Assembly: GCF_001421015.2 (NCBI RefSeq) | Contig: NZ_CP013023.1 | Location: forward strand, 3,651,501 to 3,715,500 | Source of the DNA: Paenibacillus bovis | GTDB lineage: Bacteria > Bacillota > Bacilli > Paenibacillales > Paenibacillaceae | DNA: 64,000 nt | Reading direction: 5' to 3' | Shown: in pieces, positions 56,075 to 64,000 of the stretch | Numbering within the stretch: the first letter of the stretch is position 1 | Layout: the number at the start of each line of letters is the position of its first letter | Notes under the pieces: model-generated | Told to the model about the DNA's origin: nothing | Databases searched by the model: none | The model's input: the letters and a program-made list of their open reading frames with translations, nothing else | Made by a program: the position numbers and the translations under genes

Positions 56075-57525
56075 TGCTGTCCAGCCTCCTGTGTGGACGA
56101 CTGGCTCTGTCCCTGAATCGCATCTCCGTCAAACAGACGATCCGCGCCCGATGTCACGATCTGATCACCGGGTTTCAGGCCGCTCGTGATCACCAGCTGA
56201 TTGTTGTAGAGACTGCCTGTTTTGACCGGGGTTCGTACTGCCTTGCCTTTGATATTTCTGAATACATACGGTGCATTATCGGTGCTGATTACAGCAGCAA
56301 TCGGTACCATAATCCCTTTTTGCGCTCCGGTCTGGCGAGAAGCCTTTACAACCTGGCCCGGTTTCCAGTCCCGCTTGGGATTGGCAATCTGTACCTCTAC
56401 ACTGATCGATCCGGTGTTGTCGTTTGTTTTGGGATAAATGGTCGCAATAGTACCGGTACGCTGTTCGTCATAGAGTGTAATACTTACCTGCTGGCCTTTT
56501 TTCCACCGGCTGATTTCGTTATCCGGTACAGGCAGCAGTACTTTGAGGTGATCGATCTCACCGATTGTAAATGCACTTGTTCCTGCACCCGCAACCTGTC
56601 CTGCGCTAAGCGTCTTGTCCAGAACAACGCCGCTCAGAGGAGATTTCAGTATAGATTTGGACCGGGCGAGCCGGGCCTGATCAAGAGCAACACGGGCTTG
56701 ATCATAGCTGGCCTGCGCTTGTTCGACACCGGCTTGCGCCTGCTGGATACCTGCTTCTGCCTGCGATACGCTGGCACGTGCAGATTCTATATCAACCTGT
56801 GCCTGCTTGACCGCAGCAGCTGCGCTGGCACGATCGGAGGTGCTGGCTCCTTCCAGAGTGAGCGACAGCTGCTCTTTGGCATCATTCAGCGCGGCCTCTG
56901 CATTGGACAGCGCAGTCTGGGCTTGTTCGTTTTCCTGTTGGGACAATAGCCCATTTTGATACAAGGCTTCTGCCCGCTTGGCTGCGGATTCCGCTTGATT
57001 ATAGGCAACTTGTGCTTTGCTCACGGCATTACGGGCCTGTGCTTTCTCCTGACTGCGTGCTCCATCGAGGACACCCTGCTGCTTGCTCTGTGCACCTTCC
57101 ACCTGAGCCTGGGCTGCCGCCACGCTGGCTTCGGCAGCGGTGCGCACAGCTTTTGCATTGCTGAGCGATGCGGTGGCGCTATTACGACCGGCGGCTGCCT
57201 GCTGCACAGCCTGCTGCGCCTCGGCTACCTTGAGATCCAGATCGTCGGTATTAAGTCGGGCCAGTACTGTACCCTTGCTGACTGTATCCCCGATATCAAC
57301 ACCGAGCGCATCCACGGTTCCCCCCATTTCAAAAGATACCGGCGAGGAAGTCCGGGCTTGCAGCGTACCCGACAAATCATAAATAGCTGTCAGCGGTGTT
57401 TCTTTCACCTGGATCAATGATACGGTGTTAGCCGGGGGAACAGCAGCAGGTGCGGTCGAGCATCCTGTCAGCATCATACTCAGCACCACGCCGCTGATCC
57501 ATATGGAACGATATGTTTTACTCAT
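56071..57525 (-). CDS. RND efflux adaptor lipoprotein (membrane fusion protein)
   Basis: A 484-residue adaptor. The signal peptide ends in the lipobox LTGC. A lipoyl/barrel-sandwich half is followed by a very long Ala/Gln/Glu-rich coiled-coil hairpin (about 85-300, many AQAQ and QAE repeats), the second half-lipoyl and beta-barrel regions and a C-terminal domain. It connects the RND pump to the cell envelope. AAGGAG nine bases before ATG 57525 decides the start. The hairpin is longer than in many Gram-positive adaptors. Confidence 0.92.
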   Translation of the reverse strand: MSKTYRSIWISGVVLSMMLTGCSTAPAAVPPANTVSLIQVKETPLTAIYDLSGTLQARTSSPVSFEMGGTVDALGVDIGDTVSKGTVLARLNTDDLDLKVAEAQQAVQQAAAGRNSATASLSNAKAVRTAAEASVAAAQAQVEGAQSKQQGVLDGARSQEKAQARNAVSKAQVAYNQAESAAKRAEALYQNGLLSQQENEQAQTALSNAEAALNDAKEQLSLTLEGASTSDRASAAAAVKQAQVDIESARASVSQAEAGIQQAQAGVEQAQASYDQARVALDQARLARSKSILKSPLSGVVLDKTLSAGQVAGAGTSAFTIGEIDHLKVLLPVPDNEISRWKKGQQVSITLYDEQRTGTIATIYPKTNDNTGSISVEVQIANPKRDWKPGQVVKASRQTGAQKGIMVPIAAVISTDNAPYVFRNIKGKAVRTPVKTGSLYNNQLVITSGLKPGDQIVTSGADRLFDGDAIQGQSQSSTQEAGQQ

Positions 57526-57583
57526 GTATATAGGCTCCTTCACTGTACAATAACGATTTCTCATCCAGCGTTATTTATTTTTA

Positions 57584-58153
57584 TTACATCAGCACTTTGC
57601 GCAGCATTTCAAAAATAACCTCATCTTCCAGTGGTTCATGATGCAGCTCCCATTCGGAGGTGAGCGCTTCATACAAATGAGCCAGTGCAAAAGCAGTCAC
57701 TTGCGTATTCTGCTCCCGGATCAGCTGCTGCGTAACGGCTTTGTCCAGCAGCTGCTGCACAGACAGGATCGTAGCATGGTTGAATTTGTTGAGAGCATTC
57801 TGGGATACGGGCGTCCCGAACTGTCCTTGTTCCATGATCAGCTTGTCGACAATACACAGATTTTTGCGGTAAATGATACAAGCGTAGATCGCCCGGTACA
57901 ACCGTTCTTCCGGTGTTCCTTCTCCATTCATCGCTTCTTCGGCGCTGCCGATCATCTCATGGATATAATTGTCCATAACCGCAATCAGAATGTCTTCCTT
58001 GGTCTCAAAAAACAGATAAATAGCTCCCTTGCTAATACCTGCGCTTTTGGCTATACGATCCACTGTAGTTGCCTTATAACCCAGCAGCGAGAATACTTCT
58101 CGTGCTGTATTGATAATTTTGATATATCTCTCATCCGAACGATGTTCTGTCAT
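57584..58153 (-). CDS. TetR family repressor of the efflux operon
   Basis: A 189-residue regulator: helix-turn-helix (RYIKIINTAREVFSLLGYKATTVDRIAKSAGISKG) and a helical ligand-binding domain. First gene of the operon with the adaptor and RND pump, and probably autoregulated through the palindrome at 58334-58372. GGGAGG before ATG 58153 gives the standard TetR N-terminus. A second in-frame ATG (58234, with its own GGAGG) would add 27 residues or act as a short leader. Confidence 0.9.
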   Translation of the reverse strand: MTEHRSDERYIKIINTAREVFSLLGYKATTVDRIAKSAGISKGAIYLFFETKEDILIAVMDNYIHEMIGSAEEAMNGEGTPEERLYRAIYACIIYRKNLCIVDKLIMEQGQFGTPVSQNALNKFNHATILSVQQLLDKAVTQQLIREQNTQVTAFALAHLYEALTSEWELHHEPLEDEVIFEMLRKVLM

Positions 58154-58333
58154 ATGTGCATATCCTCCCTCAGGTAAATGATCCAGCATAAACGATAACT
58201 TGATTGTATGATCCATCTCATCCATCTTTTGCATGATTCCCTCCAATCCTGTTCCAGCCAGACAGTCAGCAGTGGTCAGACGGTATGACTCTCTGCGTCG
58301 TTATCTTCACTCTACTGCTCTATTTTTCTATCC

Positions 58334-58398
58334 ATTTTGACCAAAAAACTATTTTGGTTTTCTGGTCAAAATATAGCATGGATACAGAATGATTGCAA
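58334..58398 (-). promoter_or_regulatory. Promoter and palindromic operator of the efflux operon
   Basis: On the minus strand, TTGCAA (58398-58393), a 17-base spacer and TATATT (58375-58370). Starting at the -10, ATTTTGACCA (58334-58343) repeats inverted as 58363-58372, with ACCAAAA-AACTA-TTTTGGT nested inside (58341-58359). A bound TetR dimer pair would cover the transcription start. Confidence 0.75.
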
Positions 58399-58439
58399 TT
58401 TTACTTTAAATAGTTACTTTAGTATGTTGTGAAATGACA

Positions 58440-58495
58440 AAAAAAGGATGCACTAGCTTCCTCTGATGTTACGGCAGGAAGCTGGTGCAGCCATT
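58440..58495 (-). terminator. Terminator of the YxdJK-like operon
   Basis: A 17-bp stem with two mismatches (58446-58462 with 58476-58492), followed on the minus strand by seven T. Confidence 0.85.
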
Positions 58496-58573
58496 TTCTA
58501 TTTATCTCTATTTGATCGAATAATGCGTTGACGGACAGCAGGCGTTTTTCGGATCAGCCCGGCAAGGAATCTT

Positions 58574-59980
58574 TTACAAAACAATCTCGATCCGTGTTCC
58601 TTGCCCCGGCGTACTCTGAATCGAGATGCTGCCGTTATGCTCCCGAATAATATCTTTGGCAATAGCCATGCCCAGCCCGGAGCCTTTGTGTGCTTCGCCG
58701 CTGTTGGTTCCGCGGTAGTATCGGTTGAAGATCTGATCCAGTTCTTCGGGACTGATGCCTTTGCCATTGTCTTCGATAATGATATGAGTCTGCTCTGCCT
58801 GATAAGCGGTTACTCTAATCTGTACATCCGCTTCATTATGCAAGATAGAATTATACACCAGATTGCTGATCGCCCGGCGCAGCAGCAGCTCATCCACCTG
58901 CTTCATGATCGGTTCTTCTCCAGCCTCCAGCTCCAGATCACGCGCAGCATACTGCGGATCATTCATAATATCGATCAATATATTGCGCAGCAGACCGACC
59001 AGATTCACTTCCTGTTTATTCAGTGTCAATGCCTTGTTGCGCAGGCGGGTCGTGAGATTGAGATCTTCGATCACTTCTTTGATATAGACCGATTTGTTCT
59101 CGATAATCCCGGCATATTCACGGATCTCATCCAGAGTGAATTGATAATCGGCATCCCGGAGCATCTCGGCAAATCCCTGAATAGACGCGAGCGGCGTCTT
59201 GATATCGTGGGATACATTGGCGATCCATTCCTCCCGCATACGGTCCAGCTTGGTGCGTTCTGCTTCGTTGGCTTGCAGCCGATTGGATAGATCGTTCAGA
59301 TTGGCGAATACACTGGTATAGATTCCTTTTGGGGTATCATCCACATAATAATTATTACTTGCCAGCCGCTTGATTTTATCGATCAATGCATAGAGCGGCC
59401 GGGTTAGCTGCTTACTGAAAAAGTATCCAATCAGCAGCGCAATCAGTATATCCAGCAAGATAATATACGTACCAATATGAGCGATAGACAGAAAAGCACT
59501 TACATCCAGAAAAAATACATATCGGCTCAGATTACGATCACGAATCCCTACAAAATAGCTGTACTGATGGGTACCCTCGCTGCGGCTGCCCATAAACAGG
59601 GTCGTCTCCATATCGATTTCCTTGTACTTGTACATCTGGATAATCTCGGCTGGCGTATACGCATGTGGCAAATTGTCGGGAGTCCGGTAAGCATAGATTT
59701 GCCGACCCTGCTCATCCAGAATCTGCACCCAGGCATTCTGCTGCTCCAGCTGATGCTTGCCTTCTGCCGTGATACCCAGTGTGCCAGCCTTATTCTCAAT
59801 CTGTCTGCCAAACGAACGAGTGAACTCTTCTGCTGCTGTTGAACTGGACATTAGCTGGGGAAATTGTACAGCACTGCGCGTAATCAGCCCGCCGATCAGC
59901 AGAACCAGATTAATGCCTACTACGACGATGACGACCAGTACCACAGACAGCAGATAGCGACCGGTCAGCTTCCATTTCAT
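58574..59980 (-). CDS. Sensor histidine kinase (OmpR-type partner, YxdK-like position)
   Basis: A 468-residue kinase with TM1 (10-33), an extracellular domain (34-165), TM2 (168-188), HAMP, HisKA with His258 (ANVSHDIKTPLASI) and a GHKL domain (NLVYNSILHN, GSGLGMAIAKDI). It differs from the short-loop BceS kinases in having a ~130-residue extracellular sensor. Start lies three bases after the response-regulator stop. The operon includes a BceB/YxdM-like permease, so peptide antibiotics are the likely signal. Confidence 0.9.
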   Translation of the reverse strand: MKWKLTGRYLLSVVLVVIVVVGINLVLLIGGLITRSAVQFPQLMSSSTAAEEFTRSFGRQIENKAGTLGITAEGKHQLEQQNAWVQILDEQGRQIYAYRTPDNLPHAYTPAEIIQMYKYKEIDMETTLFMGSRSEGTHQYSYFVGIRDRNLSRYVFFLDVSAFLSIAHIGTYIILLDILIALLIGYFFSKQLTRPLYALIDKIKRLASNNYYVDDTPKGIYTSVFANLNDLSNRLQANEAERTKLDRMREEWIANVSHDIKTPLASIQGFAEMLRDADYQFTLDEIREYAGIIENKSVYIKEVIEDLNLTTRLRNKALTLNKQEVNLVGLLRNILIDIMNDPQYAARDLELEAGEEPIMKQVDELLLRRAISNLVYNSILHNEADVQIRVTAYQAEQTHIIIEDNGKGISPEELDQIFNRYYRGTNSGEAHKGSGLGMAIAKDIIREHNGSISIQSTPGQGTRIEIVL

Positions 59981-59983
59981 AAT

Positions 59984-60694
59984 TTATCGATCTCCGATCA
60001 TCAGCTTGTAGCCGAGTCCCTTGATGGTAATCAGATATTCTGGCTGGGAAGGCTGATCTTCAATCTTTTCCCGTAATCGGCGAATATGCACCATGACTGT
60101 ATTGTCCATTCCGATAAAGTCTTCTCCCCAGACCACATCATACAGTCGCTCCTTGCTGATTACCCGGTTGATATTTTGCATGAAATACTTCATCAATCCC
60201 AGTTCCTTGGGTTTGAGTTCGATAATGCGACCGTTTTTGGCGAGTTCGGCTTTTTGCTCATTGAATACAAAAGGACCTGCCTCCAGAATAAAATCCTGTT
60301 CGGCGTCCGGCTGCAAATATTCAGAGCGACGCAGCTGTGCTTTGACCCGGTAAGCCACCTCTCTCGGACTGAATGGCTTGGTAATATAATCATCACCGCC
60401 GATCATCAGACCGAGCAGCTTGTCCACTTCTTCATTACGGGCGGACAGGAACAGAATCGGTACCCGCGAGATGCTGCGAATCTGGCGGCAGACTTCATAG
60501 CCTTCTCCATCCGGCAGCATAATATCCAGCAGCACCAGATCCGGCTGCTGCTCGCGGAACTGCTGCATGCCTTCCGCTACACTTCCAGCCGTAATCACAT
60601 GCGGGATGCCTTCCTTGTCGAGAACCGTTTTGAGTAATTTGCGAATATCTTCCTCGTCGTCAATAACCAATACTTTTTTGCCAGCTGCAGACAT
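59984..60694 (-). CDS. OmpR-family response regulator
   Basis: A 236-residue regulator: receiver with Asp57 (LLDIMLPDGEG) and Lys in TKPFS, and winged helix (LKPKELGLMKYFM, VMVHIRRLREKI). AGGAGGG before ATG 60694 (MSAAGKKVLV) decides the start. Forms a pair with the kinase downstream and probably regulates this operon and other peptide-detoxification genes. Confidence 0.92.
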   Translation of the reverse strand: MSAAGKKVLVIDDEEDIRKLLKTVLDKEGIPHVITAGSVAEGMQQFREQQPDLVLLDIMLPDGEGYEVCRQIRSISRVPILFLSARNEEVDKLLGLMIGGDDYITKPFSPREVAYRVKAQLRRSEYLQPDAEQDFILEAGPFVFNEQKAELAKNGRIIELKPKELGLMKYFMQNINRVISKERLYDVVWGEDFIGMDNTVMVHIRRLREKIEDQPSQPEYLITIKGLGYKLMIGDR

Positions 60695-60730
60695 GACATC
60701 CCTCCTGAGCATTCATATATCTGTATAAGA

Positions 60731-61798
60731 TCAGACCTTATTGTTGACCGGCGACTGACGACCATAGGTCATCCACCGCCATAGCTTCTCCATCGGTCCC
60801 ATCGTAAAGTAGCGGAACCATACCAGCGTCCATACGATCTGTATACTATAGATGACCAGCGCCATCACAATCGAATCCAGCGGCGAAATTACAGTCATCC
60901 CCATCAGGGCAATCATAGCATTCCCGAGCAGATTCTGGGTAAAATAATTCGTCAGTGCCATCTGCCCTACACGAGCTACCGGTCGAAAAAAACGCTGCAT
61001 CCGTACCGATTGCATGACCAGAAATAGCGATGCCAGATAAAAGACAGTTCCCGGGATACTTTCCAGGCACAGCATCATCTGTTCCAGCTCATATCCATAT
61101 ACGACAGCAGCATACAGGCTGCCAACTGCCAGCGGGAGAAACAGCACCAGCGCGCCAAGACTGAGCCGGCGCAGACTGCTGCGATAGCGATCCATATGCT
61201 GGATAATGCCTGATTTGGCTGCTGCAAAACCGGCCATAAACATAATAATGATCAGCAGAAGATCACTACTCAGACTATTCAAGTACTGGAAAAATACTAC
61301 CAGATGGTCGGGAAACCTGTTCATCTGCAGTAACAATCCGGCCAGCGCCCCAGCCTCATATACAATTACCAGACCGATCAGCCAGCGCACCAGTGTCACT
61401 ACACGGGCACGGTAAAAAGGCAGCAAGATCCAGCCCGCTACTGCATAGATTGGCAAAATACTTCCAAAGAAAAAGAACACATGGACAATACCAATTAATA
61501 GCATCGCGATCAGGCGACGTGCAAACCGCCACAATGGACGGTCTCCCCGCTGCTCTGCCCGCGAAGCAAAAATATAAAAACCGACACCAAACAAAAAAGA
61601 AAATATAGAGAAAAACTTTTTCTCAATCAGCACATCAAACCCTATTTCCAGCCAGTGATTGATACCATGGAAAGGCGGAATCTCTTCCGTGTACAGAATA
61701 TAACCCTTAATATTCACCAGCAAAATACCAAACAGGGCAATACCACGAATAATATCGAGTGCTACGATACGTTCCTTTTGCGGAATAGAAGGAATCAC
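60731..61798 (-). CDS. DUF418 family membrane protein (YeiB-like)
   Basis: A 355-residue polytopic protein with about nine to ten hydrophobic helices. It starts RIVALDIIRGIALFGILLVN, the hallmark of DUF418/YeiB proteins, and has a C-terminal TNYFTQNL and PMEKLWRW region. Function unknown; related to acyltransferase-like membrane proteins. The GTG start overlaps the yxeA stop (GTGA). Confidence 0.88.
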   Translation of the reverse strand: MIPSIPQKERIVALDIIRGIALFGILLVNIKGYILYTEEIPPFHGINHWLEIGFDVLIEKKFFSIFSFLFGVGFYIFASRAEQRGDRPLWRFARRLIAMLLIGIVHVFFFFGSILPIYAVAGWILLPFYRARVVTLVRWLIGLVIVYEAGALAGLLLQMNRFPDHLVVFFQYLNSLSSDLLLIIIMFMAGFAAAKSGIIQHMDRYRSSLRRLSLGALVLFLPLAVGSLYAAVVYGYELEQMMLCLESIPGTVFYLASLFLVMQSVRMQRFFRPVARVGQMALTNYFTQNLLGNAMIALMGMTVISPLDSIVMALVIYSIQIVWTLVWFRYFTMGPMEKLWRWMTYGRQSPVNNKV

Positions 61799-62172
61799 TT
61801 CGCTCCCTCCTGACCGGCCGCCAGCTTGCTCTGTGCAGCAGCCGGCACATCAGCCGGCTGAACCTCCTCATAAGAAGTCACTTCGCCATCTTTGATATAT
61901 AACATCAGCCAGGCTCCCTGTCGCAGCTGCTTGGCGGCGGTGAAAGTAATTGTCATTCCAGTTCCATTCGCATCGGATGCAGGCAGCGTATATTCATAGC
62001 TGGTATAAATCTCGCCGCTGCTGGTTCGATCTTCCAGCTTTTTGCCTTGTCCCTGCGTCTGTACATAATAGTGATCTGTGCCCAGACGATTAAAATTAAC
62101 ATTTTGAAGAATAACAACACCGGCTATAAGCATAATAACCACGACTATTACGGATATCATCCATTTTTTCAT
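61795..62172 (-). CDS. yxeA: YxeA family protein (DUF1093)
   Basis: A 125-residue protein with one N-terminal membrane or signal helix (4-24) and a small extracytoplasmic beta domain (DHYYVQTQGQGKKLED, YEYTLPASDANG, GAWLMLYIKDGEVTSYEEV), as in DUF1093/YxeA. In B. subtilis yxeA is the last gene of yxdJKLM-yxeA. AGGGAG precedes the ATG. The alanine/glutamine-rich tail is a small extension. Confidence 0.85.
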   Translation of the reverse strand: MKKWMISVIVVVIMLIAGVVILQNVNFNRLGTDHYYVQTQGQGKKLEDRTSSGEIYTSYEYTLPASDANGTGMTITFTAAKQLRQGAWLMLYIKDGEVTSYEEVQPADVPAAAQSKLAAGQEGAK

Positions 62173-62196
62173 TATTTGTAGTCTCCCTTGATATAT

Positions 62197-64000
62197 TTAA
62201 TGAGCTGCAGATTGCGTCACAATCCGGTAATACTGATGCCCGGTGAACAGGTAATAGACGAGATACAGCGTACTGTACACCACCATACAGATCGTTACCG
62301 GAATCGCTACGTTGGCAGACAACAGCTGGAACAGACCGGTCAGGGCAACTGCGCAGTGTGCCATACCTGCCAGCAAAGGCAGTCCGAAAATAAAAGATAG
62401 CTGCTGATAGACCGACTTGCAAATCTCTGAACGCTTGACCCCGATCTTGAGCAGTACCGCATAACGATCCACTTCGGCATGGGCCTCGGTCAGCTGCTTG
62501 AAATAAAGAATACTGCCAGTAGCCGCCAGAAATACCAATCCCAAAAATCCACTCATAAAGATCAGCAGTCCAAATGCCTGCATGCCTGCCGAATAATCTG
62601 CTGCCTCACTGGACAGGCGGGACGATTCAGGCAAATGCTGCTTCAGCGTATCAGCAAGCTGTCGAGCCGCCTGACGATCTCCATCCAGACCGTAAATCTG
62701 CATCTGTACAGGAGCGGTCTGGGTAGCCAGCGCAGTAAACACGGTATCCGGCAGTACAATAGTTGTTCCTGATGTTCCGGAATTCAGTACATTATAGGAA
62801 TACAACCGGGTCACCTGAATGTCCTGTTTGATTTTGCCGGCATGCAGGCGAAGGGAAGCTCCTTGATAATGGGGTGAAAATTGCTCCGAGTAGCCTGCAT
62901 CCAGCACCACTGCCTGTTTACTCTGAAGGTCAAGCTGATCCTTGTCCCCCTGCCAGTCGGCCAGCCGGTTATAACTGCTCATAGGAATAACTGTAAATAC
63001 CTGCTTGGCACCTGTAGTCAGGCTGGGAAGAGAGCTTATATCCACAGTCAGCTGAAGCGCAGAGAGTGTATCGTGATATCGCACATGTATTCCCTGACTT
63101 TTATCGATCAATCGCCCGATAGTCGTATCTGCAGCACTGCCTTGCGAGAGATACATCAGACTGTTGGGATCAGCAAGCGAGATATTTTTGTCATTTTGAT
63201 AATAAAGACTGTACGCTGTTCCTCCTGCGGTCAGCGTAGTAGCACTGAGCACGGTGATGACCGTCAGGATCACTGCATTACCCCTGATTCGGTAGAGCAG
63301 CTGCGCGATGCTGACCAGATGAATACCGCGCCAGAAATAATTTTTGCGGCTGCGGATCAGACGAAGCAGATAAACCGTAAGAGTGTTGAATAGCAGATAC
63401 GTGCCGGAGATCACCAGAATCAGGATCAACAGAGGTGTCATCAGAAAGCCCAGCTGCCGCCAGACGACTGATTCCATATAATTCTGAAGCGTTAGTGCAT
63501 ATCCGGTGCCGATCATGATCAGAGACAATAACGCTCGCAGCAGGGAAGCACGCGGTGCCAGTTCTCCCAGCTGATCCGCCTGGAACAGTTCGATCAATCG
63601 GAATCGGTAAATAAGCCGGTAACCATGCAGCGAAGTAAGCAGGATCAGGACCAGAAATACGATACCGGTATTGACTACAGCGGGCGCGGACAGAACAAAA
63701 TGCCCTATTGCTTCATAACCCATCACTTTCATAAGCAACATGACAAAGAACTTCGATAAAAAAGCGCCCAGGATAATCCCTGCAGCCAGTGCAAGCACAC
63801 CCATCATAAAGTTCTCATAAAACAGCATCCAGCCAATCTGCTTTTTGCGCACGCCGAGCAGCGAATACAAACCCACTTCCTTTTTGCGCTTGCGTGTAAA
63901 AAAGCTGTTCGAATACCAGATAAAAATAGCTACAAAAATAATAAGCACAATCGATGCTCCGTTAAATGCGGAATCAATCTTGAGCGATCCGCTAGTCTGC
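62197..64000 (-). CDS. FtsX-like ABC transporter permease, BceB/YxdM type (partial, N-terminus beyond window)
   Basis: About 600 C-terminal residues of a permease; the open frame continues unbroken past 64000 (QTSGSLKIDSAFNGASIVL precedes the nominal GTG at 63948). Paired TM helices with the RKRKKEVGLYSLLGVRKKQI coupling motif, a large extracellular domain (about 240-430 of the visible part) and four C-terminal TMs are typical of BceB-like peptide-antibiotic transporters. The ATPase partner gene should lie just outside. It is first in the operon with yxeA, DUF418 and the two-component system. Confidence 0.88.
   Translation of the reverse strand, partial: QTSGSLKIDSAFNGASIVLIIFVAIFIWYSNSFFTRKRKKEVGLYSLLGVRKKQIGWMLFYENFMMGVLALAAGIILGAFLSKFFVMLLMKVMGYEAIGHFVLSAPAVVNTGIVFLVLILLTSLHGYRLIYRFRLIELFQADQLGELAPRASLLRALLSLIMIGTGYALTLQNYMESVVWRQLGFLMTPLLILILVISGTYLLFNTLTVYLLRLIRSRKNYFWRGIHLVSIAQLLYRIRGNAVILTVITVLSATTLTAGGTAYSLYYQNDKNISLADPNSLMYLSQGSAADTTIGRLIDKSQGIHVRYHDTLSALQLTVDISSLPSLTTGAKQVFTVIPMSSYNRLADWQGDKDQLDLQSKQAVVLDAGYSEQFSPHYQGASLRLHAGKIKQDIQVTRLYSYNVLNSGTSGTTIVLPDTVFTALATQTAPVQMQIYGLDGDRQAARQLADTLKQHLPESSRLSSEAADYSAGMQAFGLLIFMSGFLGLVFLAATGSILYFKQLTEAHAEVDRYAVLLKIGVKRSEICKSVYQQLSFIFGLPLLAGMAHCAVALTGLFQLLSANVAIPVTICMVVYSTLYLVYYLFTGHQYYRIVTQSAAH

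Overview
The window reads as a chromosomal segment of a low-to-mid GC Gram-positive bacterium, most likely Paenibacillus or a close relative. Supporting signs are strong AGGAGG-type ribosome sites, frequent TTG/GTG starts, sigma-A promoters (TTGACA-N17), LicT/BglG antitermination with cre-like sites, an SLH-domain lipoprotein, a YxdJK/YxeA-type peptide-sensing module and a Gram-positive RND pump with a lipoprotein adaptor. No rRNA, tRNA, CRISPR array, insertion sequence or phage structural gene was recognised.

Layout. 1-5.8 kb: start of an ABC ATPase, an aromatic-acid exporter-like protein, an M32 carboxypeptidase, beta-carbonic anhydrase, a PadR regulator, and a Tim44-like/YxcD gene pair. 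5.9-11 kb: a beta-glucoside regulon (6-phospho-beta-glucosidase, LicT, EIIBCA permease) with three RAT/terminator switches. 11.2-18.3 kb: a partner-switching signalling cluster made of two receiver-phosphatase paralogs, a FapA-like protein, a STAS anti-anti-sigma protein and an unusual membrane HD-GYP protein fused to an RsbW-like kinase. 18.4-30.6 kb: a polymorphic toxin region. A DcrB-like putative chaperone heads an operon with a VgrG-like spike, two accessory proteins, a DUF4280 PAAR-like protein and a second VgrG-like protein ending in a PD-(D/E)XK-type nuclease. It is followed by immunity-like genes, a solo nuclease-domain gene and a decayed duplicate of the toxin carrying an alternative AHH-type nuclease tip.

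31-48.4 kb: mostly single genes. These are an SLH lipoprotein, a YyaL-type thioredoxin-domain gene interrupted by an 18-bp insert with a stop, a purine permease, a methyltransferase, an oxidoreductase, a soluble PAS-MCP protein, DinB and APH-family genes, a Gfo/Idh/MocA dehydrogenase, an LRR-like protein, a TmrB-like ATPase, an Imm63-like protein and a CBS protein. 48.7-52.7 kb: a two-component system and a beta-propeller lipoprotein. 52.9-58.4 kb: a TetR-adaptor-RND efflux operon with a palindromic operator at its promoter. 58.5-64 kb: an ABC permease (truncated by the window end), YxeA, a DUF418 protein and a two-component system, resembling the yxdJKLM-yxeA antimicrobial-peptide response module.

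The most interesting part is 18.4-30.6 kb: a spike/PAAR/effector operon with no sheath, tube or baseplate genes in the window, and an apparent tip-swapping reservoir. Second is the 11-18 kb cluster, where one phosphatase has lost catalytic-motif residues that its paralog keeps, and an HD-GYP domain is fused to a switch kinase. Coordinates of starts were adjusted to Shine-Dalgarno sites wherever the longest open frame ran past them.
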